Source: Lachnospiraceae bacterium (GTDB lineage Bacteria > Bacillota > Clostridia > Lachnospirales > Lachnospiraceae). Taken from it: a stretch of DNA of 40,440 nt. The translations under genes were made by a program, and so were the position numbers. The DNA is taken from assembly GCA_022791755.1 (NCBI GenBank), contig JAAVZR010000035.1, positions 1-40,440 of the forward strand, read 5' to 3'. The notes under the pieces were generated by a model that made no database searches, was not told where the DNA came from, and saw nothing but the letters and a program-made list of their open reading frames with translations. Shown in pieces: positions 34,377 through 40,440 of the stretch. The first letter of the stretch is position 1; each line of letters starts with the position of its first letter.

Positions 34377-35260
34377 GAGATTTCGCAGGATTCCGCTCCA
34401 TTTGTCTTCATATGCACATCCACCTGCCGGAACGGGATCTCCACACCGGCCTCGTCAAAAGCCATCTTAAGCTCCTCTGTGAGGCGCCATTTGGCCGTCC
34501 AATAGTCATCGGTAGCCACCCACAGACGCAGCCCCAGATTCACGGCGCTGTCTGCCAGCTCCGATACGAACACCTGTACCTCCTGCTCCCTGATCCGCGC
34601 CGGGTCCTGTTCCCCCAGACGGCGCAAAATCTCCTTGGCCAGACGAAGATCGGAGTCATAGCCGATTCCCACCGTGATATCCAGACGGCGCGTGGGATTG
34701 GCCGTCACATTAATCAGACTGCTGTCGGCAAGTTTTCCGTTGGGAATCATGACCCGGCGGTTATCCGGCGTCTGCAAGCGGGTATATACCAGACCGATCT
34801 CCCGCACCGTCCCTTCGCATTCTCCCTGAATAATATAATCGCCGATGACAAAAGGCTTCATCAGCAAAATCAGGAGCCCGCCGGCAAAATTCGCCAAGCT
34901 GCCCTGCAACGCCAGACCGATCGCCACGCCGGCCGAGGCAAAGGCAGCCGCCAGCGATGTGACCGCGATCCCCACCAGCTGTAAGAGGATCATCAGAAGA
35001 ATGATATATCCCACAGCCGTCAGTACATTGCGCAGAAAACGGCGCACCGTGACCTCCGCACCGTGGCGCTCCATGGCCTTGTCGCACAGACGGACCGCCC
35101 ACACAATGATCCGGCGCCCGATCCAGAATAGTATGAAGGCCAGGACCAGCCGCAATATCCCGTCCACCAGAATCGGGGTATACCCCTCCAGCATCTCCCC
35201 CAGAGAGATTCCCTGCCATTTCTTAGCGCCCTCTGCCAGCTCCTCCATCAGAAGCCCCAT
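34373..35260 (-). CDS. MscS family mechanosensitive channel
   Basis: Product of 295 aa (small-conductance type). Three membrane helices lie in the first ~130 residues. The pore helix carries the Ala/Gly pattern AAAFASAGVAIGLALQGSLA, followed by NFAGGLLILLMKPFVIGDYI, the classic MscS TM3 and Sm-like domain entry. The beta domain (TPDNRRVMIPNGKLADS) and a mixed C-terminal domain follow. It releases solutes on hypo-osmotic shock. I chose the ATG at 35258-35260 because GAGGGAGAG is 3 nt away; an in-frame ATG at 35326 adds 22 residues but has no good site. Confidence 0.92.
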   Translation of the reverse strand: MGLLMEELAEGAKKWQGISLGEMLEGYTPILVDGILRLVLAFILFWIGRRIIVWAVRLCDKAMERHGAEVTVRRFLRNVLTAVGYIILLMILLQLVGIAVTSLAAAFASAGVAIGLALQGSLANFAGGLLILLMKPFVIGDYIIQGECEGTVREIGLVYTRLQTPDNRRVMIPNGKLADSSLINVTANPTRRLDITVGIGYDSDLRLAKEILRRLGEQDPARIREQEVQVFVSELADSAVNLGLRLWVATDDYWTAKWRLTEELKMAFDEAGVEIPFRQVDVHMKTNGAESCEIS

Positions 35261-35462
35261 GGTCTCTCCCTCTGTGGTTTCCGATTCCACAGCCGCCTGC
35301 AAACACAGGTTTCTCAATATCTCCATCCGTCTTTTTACCGTCTCTTTCCTTCTTTATTAAACCGGCCCGAAGCCGGCAGCGCATCACAGGGGTGTGAAGT
35401 CTCATTTTACCCTTTTATATCTGTATTATACCTTACCGGGCGAGGGACGTCTACCCTGTGTG

Positions 35463-35640
35463 TGGGGAGGGAGAAGGGGACGCCCGGTTCCTGAGGGGAT
35501 TCCCGGCCGGACACGCTCCCGCTCCGTGCAGGAGGCAGCGGCTCTAAGTTCGCGCTTCGCTGTCGCTCGCGTTCACTAAGTGCCGGCGTCCTGCAAGGGT
35601 CCGGCCGGGAATCCCCTCAGGAACCGGGCTGTTTCTTCGC
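35463..35640 (-). repeat. Structured intergenic element, copy C
   Basis: Perfect 31-bp inverted arms at 35482-35512 and 35599-35629. Read on the minus strand the 86-nt insert holds the shared core: GACGCCGGCACTTAGTGAAC, a GCGACAGC hairpin tip flanked by GA/GA, GCGAACTTAGAGCCGCTGCC, then a CACGGAGCGGGAGCGTGTCC stretch. The minus-strand 5' end reads AAACAGCC and the 3' end GGCGTCCCC then a pyrimidine tract, as in copy B. The 474-bp gap between the ABC gene and mscS holds this element; the remaining ~100 bp on the ABC side shows nothing recognisable. The G-rich plus strand (35463-35479) has three G runs. Confidence 0.83.
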
Positions 35641-35734
35641 CTTTCCTCATATCCCGCAAGGAGCGGTCTGCCGTGAGCCTGCAAGTTTTGTTTGATGCCT
35701 TTCGGTACTCGTCTGCGGTTTGGGTAAAATGACT

Positions 35735-37528
35735 TCATGGGAAGCCGCCCGCATCCTGCGTCTCTGTCTCTCCATATTTCGCCGCCTGCAACATCCACAT
35801 CCTTCTGTAGAGCCCATCCTGCTTTAACAGCTCGCTGTGCGTACCGCTTTCCACGATCCGCCCTGCCTCCATCACACAGATGCGCTCCGCCATGGATACG
35901 GTCTGGAGGCGGTGAGAAATGAACAGAACCGTTCTGTTCTTCATCTCCCGAAATATATCCGCATTCAGCTGTCTCTGTGCCACCGGATCCAGAGCCGCAG
36001 ACGGCTCATCCAGAACCGTCACCTGGTCGCTGTCATAAAGACAGTGAGCCAACATCAGCCGTGCCTCCTCCCCACCTGAGAGAATCAGACCGTCTTCATA
36101 GAGCTCTCTGTCCACCATGGCCGACAGAGAAAGATCTTTTTGCGGCAGAATCCCCATTCTCTTCAGCGCAGCAGATGCCCTCCTCTCATCCACTGTCACA
36201 TCCAGAGCAATATTTTCACCTATGGACGCAGGCAGCAGCCTCTGTCCCTGAAAAAAAGCACAGAAGGAGCGAGCGTAAGCGTCTCTGTCCTCATCCCTCA
36301 GAAGCTTCCCGTCCACCAGGATTTCTCCCGCATCCGGCCTGTACAGTCCCATCAGCAGATGTACCAGAGTCGTCTTTCCACTGCCGTTGGGGCCCACCAC
36401 CGCTATCTTCTCTCCTCTTCGGATATCCAGGGAAATATCATGTAAAACTTCCCGGTCTGTGCCCGGATAGGTAAAGGACACATTTTTAAGAGAGATGATA
36501 TCCGGCGGGCTCTGCCGTCCGCAAGACTCCTTCTGATCCTCCGAAGGATGTCCCTGCCCGGCCTTACTAAATGTCTCCCATCTTCCGATAAAAAAGCGAT
36601 CTTCCCGCACCCTATCCAGACAGGACAGAAACGTCATAACGCTTCCGGTTATGGTACTGACGCCATTATACCCTGCCGCAAAGCCTCCCAGGGACAGGCT
36701 TTTCGCCACTTTTACCTCATAGGCCAGCCACAGGATCAGCAAGAAATTCATGCAAAGTGTGGAGGATACAAAATTTCTTATAAAGCGAAGGCATGTTGTT
36801 TTTCTCCCAAAACGTTTCAGCGTGTCCCCCGCCTCCCGGCAGGCTCTCTCATGCTCCCGCCGTATCACTGTCTCCGCCCGGGAAGTCTTTCGCTCTTTAA
36901 AGGGACCCGGCGCGAAGAAGATACCTGTCAGATACTTCCTTCTTCGTTCCCAACGGACCAGCTCCCTATTCTTACGGTTCTGACAATCCGCTGCCTGCCG
37001 GTCCGCCGTCACCGCCGCCGCCACCGCGCAGAGCGCGATAAGCAGAAGCAGCGGTCCCGTATCCCGAAGCAGATGGAGCGTTAAAAGGATCGTAATTCCT
37101 CCGGCACAGATCTGCGCCACGCTTATCAGCACCGACTCCAGAACGCTTCCCATCCGGGAGTTGAGATATTCCGCTTCATCGTGAAACTCCGGTATATCGT
37201 ACAGATACAGCTCCTTTCTGGAGTATGCGTCCCACAGTTTTTTCCGGAAACAGCGGTCCAGCCCGTCCCGTGCCGTGGGCTGGAATATATTCCCAAACCA
37301 GGCCAGATAACCGTCGGAGAGAAGCAGATAGACCGTTATCATGCCAAAAAGCGGAAACAGCTCTCCCATACCGCATCCCGCCGTGATCCGATCTATGATT
37401 TCTTTCAAAAACCAGACCGTGCAGATATAGGACGGAAGGACTTCCAGGACAGACGCCGCAAAAAAACCGATTACATACAACGGCGCTGCCAGAAAGACCT
37501 CTCTCAAAAATATAAGATACCTCTTCAC
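35735..37528 (-). CDS. ABC half-exporter, second of a pair
   Basis: Product of 597 aa, fused permease and ATPase. N-terminal hydrophobic helices occupy about residues 1-310 (from VFLAAPLYVIGFFAASVLEV). The ATPase has Walker A VVGPNGSGKTTLVHLLMG, signature ILSGGEEARLMLAHCL, Walker B VTVLDEPSAALD and H-loop FISHRLQTV. The start is a GTG at 37526-37528 that overlaps the stop of the previous gene as GTGA, with GGGAGG 7 nt upstream. The overlap is strong evidence for this start and for stoichiometric expression. With its neighbour it most likely forms a heterodimeric exporter. The linker before the ATPase (about 325-355) is poorly conserved and polar. Confidence 0.9.
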   Translation of the reverse strand: MKRYLIFLREVFLAAPLYVIGFFAASVLEVLPSYICTVWFLKEIIDRITAGCGMGELFPLFGMITVYLLLSDGYLAWFGNIFQPTARDGLDRCFRKKLWDAYSRKELYLYDIPEFHDEAEYLNSRMGSVLESVLISVAQICAGGITILLTLHLLRDTGPLLLLIALCAVAAAVTADRQAADCQNRKNRELVRWERRRKYLTGIFFAPGPFKERKTSRAETVIRREHERACREAGDTLKRFGRKTTCLRFIRNFVSSTLCMNFLLILWLAYEVKVAKSLSLGGFAAGYNGVSTITGSVMTFLSCLDRVREDRFFIGRWETFSKAGQGHPSEDQKESCGRQSPPDIISLKNVSFTYPGTDREVLHDISLDIRRGEKIAVVGPNGSGKTTLVHLLMGLYRPDAGEILVDGKLLRDEDRDAYARSFCAFFQGQRLLPASIGENIALDVTVDERRASAALKRMGILPQKDLSLSAMVDRELYEDGLILSGGEEARLMLAHCLYDSDQVTVLDEPSAALDPVAQRQLNADIFREMKNRTVLFISHRLQTVSMAERICVMEAGRIVESGTHSELLKQDGLYRRMWMLQAAKYGETETQDAGGFP

Positions 37529-39285
37529 CTCTTTTCCCTCCCATATGCAGCCGCCTGACACCGAAAAAACTTCGCGTAGATCCCGTTCATCCGCATCAGC
37601 TCTTCATGGGTTCCCTGCTCTGCCAGCCTGCCCTCCGCAAGCATCAGCACCCGGTCCGCTTCCCTGGCCGACGACATCTGATGAGAGATAAAGAGTATCG
37701 TCTTTTCTTTCCACTCTCTGCGGATTCCGGAAAGGATCCGGTCTGCGCTGACAGGATCCAGAGCCGCATCCGGTTCATCCATAATCAGGATATCCGCTCC
37801 CCCATACAGTGCCCGGGCAATGGCAAGCTTCTGCCTCTGGCCTCCTGAAAGCTCCGTTCCCTGCCCACAGAACTCTCTTCCCAGTTGACACCCCAGCCGA
37901 CCGGTTAATTCTCCGCCATCTGCCAGCTCCAGAGCCTTCTCCATTCTCTCTCTGTCCCCTGTCTCGGACAGAGAGATATTCTGTCCCAATGTCAGCCCAA
38001 ACAGATAAAAGTCCTGGAATACAGCGCAAAGGCGTGCCCTGTACGCCTGCCGGTTATACTCCCGGATATCCACTCCATTATACAGGATCCTCCCGCTATC
38101 CGGTGTGTAGAAACCAAAGAGCAGTTTCACAAGCGTTGATTTTCCAGCGCCGTTATACCCAGCCAGGCAGACTGTCTCCCCTGCTCTGATCCGAAAGCTG
38201 ATTTCCTGCATACTCCAGGCGTCAGGGCCATCATAAGAAAAAGAGACCCTGTCAAATTCCAGCGTCCGAAAGGGTGCAATTTCTTTTTCTCCTGTGTCCT
38301 CCGTCTCCAGCTCCTTGAATCTTTGCAGGGCTGACAGCTCCGCAGAAAGCCGGCCGATCTTCTCATACTGGCGGAGGATCTTATTCATCCGGCTCAGCAT
38401 ATTGGCAACTGCCAGAAATACCACCGACAGCTGCGCCACCGTAAAACCTTCCCGGTGCCAGACACCATACAGACCATATCCATAACAGGCCAGCTGCACA
38501 AAGGTCAGCGAAAAAAAGCTGACGCCAAAGCTCCCCTTCATGAGCCGGCTGCCATATGCTCTGTGTATGCCGATTCCCTTTTGGTATGCTTCATCATAAT
38601 GCTTTTCCTGCACCTGGGCCGCCTGAGTCGTCTTATACTCTCTCACAAAGCTCTTATTAAGCCAGGACTTCGCCACAGAATCCCGAATCCGCTCTGTCTG
38701 CGCCAGGGCCTTCGCCTTCTCCCCGCGCAGAGAGCCGGTTCTTCGCAGCAGAAAAAAGGTGGGAATCACGCACAGCATAAACAGCAAAAGTACCCGATCT
38801 ATCCCCGCCATGATCCAGACCGTATTCGCCAGAGCCGCCAGCTGCCCCAGCGACTGCATCATCCCTCCATAGGCCATGAAGAGCGTCTGATTCAGACAGT
38901 TTTCCGTCATTCGCACCGTATCGTAAAAGGCTGTGTCCTCGTAACATCTGAGAGAAAGCCGTCTGGCCCGCTCCATCAGCTCCCTCTCTATCCTCTCCTT
39001 GGCCCGAAACACAAGAAGCGGCTGCCAGTATTCTATGTATAGACTCTCAAATAGATCAAAAACTCCGTTGATTCCCAGAAAGAGGACTAAGAGCTTCAAA
39101 ATATCCCCCAAGCCCATCTCCGGCTCCAGCAGCCTTTCCAGCACAGCCTTCAGCAGCCACACCGAGTTTAAAACCACCAGAGAATATTTGGACGAATAGT
39201 AAAACAGATCCGCTGCCAGCATGAGAGGGGCACGCTTTGCAAGAAAAGTAAAAATAAAGAGGAAGGTATTTTTATTTCCTCTCAT
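37525..39285 (-). CDS. ABC half-exporter, first of a pair
   Basis: Product of 586 aa. Hydrophobic helices in the first ~300 residues (such as VLLLFMLCVIPTFFLL). The ATPase has Walker A CLAGYNGAGKSTLVKLLFG, signature TELSGGQRQKLAIARAL, Walker B ILIMDEPDAALD and H-loop LFISHQMS. The catalytic Glu and switch His are present. The ATG at 39283-39285 overlaps the stop of the upstream small gene (ATGA), and its own stop overlaps the next gene (GTGA). The three genes are therefore one coupled unit. Exporters of this type move peptides, lipids or drugs; nothing in the sequence decides which. Confidence 0.9.
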   Translation of the reverse strand: MRGNKNTFLFIFTFLAKRAPLMLAADLFYYSSKYSLVVLNSVWLLKAVLERLLEPEMGLGDILKLLVLFLGINGVFDLFESLYIEYWQPLLVFRAKERIERELMERARRLSLRCYEDTAFYDTVRMTENCLNQTLFMAYGGMMQSLGQLAALANTVWIMAGIDRVLLLFMLCVIPTFFLLRRTGSLRGEKAKALAQTERIRDSVAKSWLNKSFVREYKTTQAAQVQEKHYDEAYQKGIGIHRAYGSRLMKGSFGVSFFSLTFVQLACYGYGLYGVWHREGFTVAQLSVVFLAVANMLSRMNKILRQYEKIGRLSAELSALQRFKELETEDTGEKEIAPFRTLEFDRVSFSYDGPDAWSMQEISFRIRAGETVCLAGYNGAGKSTLVKLLFGFYTPDSGRILYNGVDIREYNRQAYRARLCAVFQDFYLFGLTLGQNISLSETGDRERMEKALELADGGELTGRLGCQLGREFCGQGTELSGGQRQKLAIARALYGGADILIMDEPDAALDPVSADRILSGIRREWKEKTILFISHQMSSAREADRVLMLAEGRLAEQGTHEELMRMNGIYAKFFRCQAAAYGREKR

Positions 39286-39611
39286 TGGAAGTCTTCCCGA
39301 TTCACGATTTTCAGACGCCACCAATGCCGTTCCACCTTCACGCTGTACTTTAACTCATAGCGGGAGACCCCCTTGGCTATCGCATCCCGGATCTCTTCGA
39401 TCTCTTTTGTAATCTGTCCTTCATCCGCATACCATCCCAGAAAAACAGCCGGTCCTCCCGTCAGAGAATTCCCCTGAGCGGTGGCGCCGGACAGAGCATA
39501 TTTCGGCGCATCCTCTCCGCCTTTCATCTTCTGTGAGGACATCACCCCGGTGCAATTTACAGTCACATCTTCATGAGGCGACGTGATGATGATCGTTCCC
39601 GTTATATCCAT
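39282..39611 (-). CDS. Unknown 109-aa protein, first gene of the exporter operon
   Basis: Starts MDITGTIIITSPHEDVTVNC; GGAGGAGATAATC precedes the ATG at 39609-39611. There is no signal peptide, membrane segment or Gly-Gly leader cleavage site. The middle is Gly/Ala/Thr-rich (SGATAQGNSLTGGPAVFLGW), followed by a charged helix (ITKEIEEIRDAIAKG) and a basic C-terminus with HWWRLKIVN. The stop overlaps the first half-exporter start, so it is tightly coupled to the transporter. It could be an accessory subunit or the exported cargo; I recognise no family. Confidence 0.75.
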   Translation of the reverse strand: MDITGTIIITSPHEDVTVNCTGVMSSQKMKGGEDAPKYALSGATAQGNSLTGGPAVFLGWYADEGQITKEIEEIRDAIAKGVSRYELKYSVKVERHWWRLKIVNREDFQ

Positions 39612-39928
39612 GATTATCTCCTCCGTCTGTCTTCCTTAATAATGAAGCTTCGCAAGAATCAAATTTATATTAGAAACTCGTAATTTTACAGGTGTTTATC
39701 ACACTTCATAGGGTTTTAATAAAATCCTCCGAAAACCTTGAAAACAAAGGATTTATCGCAATCAGTACACTTTATCTCTTTATATGTTTTCACACAATGT
39801 TACCCTTGCTTTGAACAATCATAAGGGCAAAATCAAGGGCAAGAAAATCTCATAACAAGATATAACGGAGTGTGGTAATCGGAAAACTGTGACATATGTG
39901 CGAATATATTATAACGGAGGATTTTTTA
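39612..39928. other. AT-rich intergenic region at the edge of a foreign segment
   Basis: About 315 bp with no convincing gene and no clear promoter. Base composition drops sharply compared with the rest of the window. Features seen: GGGTTTTAATAAAATCC (39714-39730), a near-palindrome. Also, around 39800-39845, ACCCTTGC, AAGGGCAAAATC and AAGGGCAAG make a cluster of direct and inverted CCCTT/AAGGG motifs that could be recombinase arm or core sites. No integrase gene is visible. Confidence 0.4.
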
Positions 39929-40045
39929 ATGGACAAGTATATTTATGATGAAAGCAACGGTTTTTGGTATGAATTGCAGAGGGATTATTATATTCCTTGC
40001 CTTACTTTACCAACCGAAAAAGAACACAAGCCTATCGGCTTGTGA
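39929..40045 (+). pseudogene. Truncated tnpV-like open reading frame
   Basis: Reads 38 aa, MDKYIYDESNGFWYELQRDY then YIPCLTLPTEKEHKPIGL and TGA. This matches the N-terminus of TnpV proteins of clostridial transposons (IYDE.NGLWYEL.GDYYIPCLTLP..E..PIG). In the family the next residues are usually Ile-Trp-Gly-Gln. Here the Trp position is TGA, then GGG CAG follow before similarity ends. So a nonsense change and a deletion or divergence have removed about two thirds of the usual ~120 aa. AACGGAGG precedes the ATG, so the fragment could still be translated as a leader peptide. The match is from memory of the family. Confidence 0.65.
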
Positions 40046-40083
40046 GGGCAGGGAGATTTTCTCTCTGCCATATATTTATTTTA
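40025..40083 (+). terminator. Two tandem hairpins ending in a U-rich tract
   Basis: CACAAGCC-TATC-GGCTTGTG (40025-40044), an 8-bp stem overlapping the stop of the tnpV remnant. Then GGCAGGGAG-ATTTT-CTCTCTGCC (40047-40069) followed by ATATATTTATTTTA. It would end transcription from upstream, insulating the padR promoter, or act as an attenuator. Confidence 0.65.
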
Positions 40084-40092
40084 CGAAAGTTG

Positions 40093-40131
40093 TTGACTTT
40101 TATATCGTACTGCGATATATTAAATATATCG
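40093..40131 (+). promoter_or_regulatory. padR promoter with overlapping palindromic operators
   Basis: TTGACT (40093-40098), 17 bp, TATATT (40116-40121). Between and over them TATATCG-TACTG-CGATATA (40101-40119) is a perfect dyad, and CGATATAT-TAA-ATATATCG (40113-40131) is a second one sharing its right arm. A weaker AGTGC/GCACT dyad follows at 40133-40150. The layout suggests autorepression by the encoded PadR protein. Confidence 0.7.
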
Positions 40132-40173
40132 AAGTGCAATGTATCGCACTGGGATTAATGGGAGGTGTATAAA

Positions 40174-40440
40174 ATGGATCAACATATAAAAAAAGTGTAT
40201 GTTCCCATGACTGAAACTGCTTTTTTCATTTTACTGTGTTTGCGAAAGCCTAATCATGGATATGGTGTTGTTCAAATGGTTGAAAAAATGACTGATGGCG
40301 CGATTAGACTTACACCCGGCACGATGTACGGAAGTTTATCAAAAATGGAAAAAGACAATATAATCCGTTTTATTCGTGAAGAAGATAAACGAAAGATATA
40401 TCAAATCACGGATTTAGGATTAGAAGTTTTACAGCTTGAA
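40174..40440 (+). CDS. PadR family transcriptional regulator (partial, runs off right edge)
   Basis: The first 89 codons are present. The winged-helix PadR domain is clear: ETAFFILLCLRKPNHGYGVV, LTPGTMYGSLSKMEKDNIIR and EEDKRKIYQITDLGLEVL. GGGAGG lies 8 nt upstream of the ATG at 40174-40176. PadR proteins usually repress a transporter or their own operon in response to small molecules. The C-terminal dimerisation region and the genes it controls lie beyond the window. AT-rich codon use matches the preceding remnant, unlike the genes to the left. Confidence 0.92.
   Translation, partial: MDQHIKKVYVPMTETAFFILLCLRKPNHGYGVVQMVEKMTDGAIRLTPGTMYGSLSKMEKDNIIRFIREEDKRKIYQITDLGLEVLQLE

Noticed and set aside
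39945..40172. A 75-codon open frame on the plus strand.
   Set aside because: It runs in a different frame over the tnpV remnant, two hairpins and the padR promoter, and has no ribosome binding site.

Overview
The window looks like chromosomal DNA of a Clostridia bacterium, most likely Lachnospiraceae. It is moderately GC-rich by eye and has Firmicutes-type AGGAGG ribosome binding sites. It carries a T-box-controlled AspRS/GatCAB operon, dapL-type lysine synthesis, and a glutamine synthetase paired with an ANTAR antiterminator. The family assignment is inference from gene content; no rRNA or tRNA gene is present. The last ~0.8 kb is much richer in AT and looks like the edge of an acquired element.

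Layout. 1-3590: start of the S10 ribosomal operon (rpsJ-rplC-rplD-rplW-rplB-rpsS, minus strand, running off the left edge) with its promoter and leader. 3682-8308: an unknown protein, a GNAT acetyltransferase, an S9 peptidase (plus strand) and a CNNM/CorC membrane protein. 8689-13804: T-box, aspS, gatC, gatA, gatB, the set needed to make Asn-tRNA(Asn) (and Gln-tRNA(Gln)) by transamidation. 13910-18111: glnA, an ANTAR regulator, dapF and dapL on the minus strand, with a hairpin leader before glnA. 18186-20215: a small membrane protein and a GH1 6-phospho-beta-glucosidase. 20283-24776: a lipoprotein fused to a 5'-nucleotidase-C-like domain, followed by a hybrid histidine kinase. 25027-28731: an ABC-F ATPase, a cysteine-peptidase-like protein and argG behind two ARG boxes. 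28774-34303: an ABC exporter, an XRE regulator, an excisionase-like HTH protein and typA. 34373-39611: an MscS channel and a translationally coupled operon of an unknown 109-aa protein plus two ABC half-exporters. 39612-40440: AT-rich segment with a truncated tnpV remnant and the start of a padR gene.

The most unusual signal is a family of GC-rich structured intergenic elements. Three full copies (about 8488-8644, 18500-18660 and 35463-35629) share a conserved core. The core sits between long inverted arms whose outer sequence differs in every copy while staying self-complementary, and it is followed by GGCGTCCC and a pyrimidine tract. A related array of the core hairpin (1135-1296) lies inside the S10 operon between rplW and rplB. 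I cannot match this family to a named element.

Other notable signals are a T-box whose specifier region reads GAAC (overlapping Glu and Asn codons), an ANTAR protein with a receiver domain lacking the phospho-acceptor, and divergent promoters whose -35 regions lie in the two arms of one 15-bp inverted repeat. The three biosynthetic blocks (transamidation, glnA/dap, argG) connect through nitrogen and aspartate-family metabolism, and each carries its own recognisable control element.
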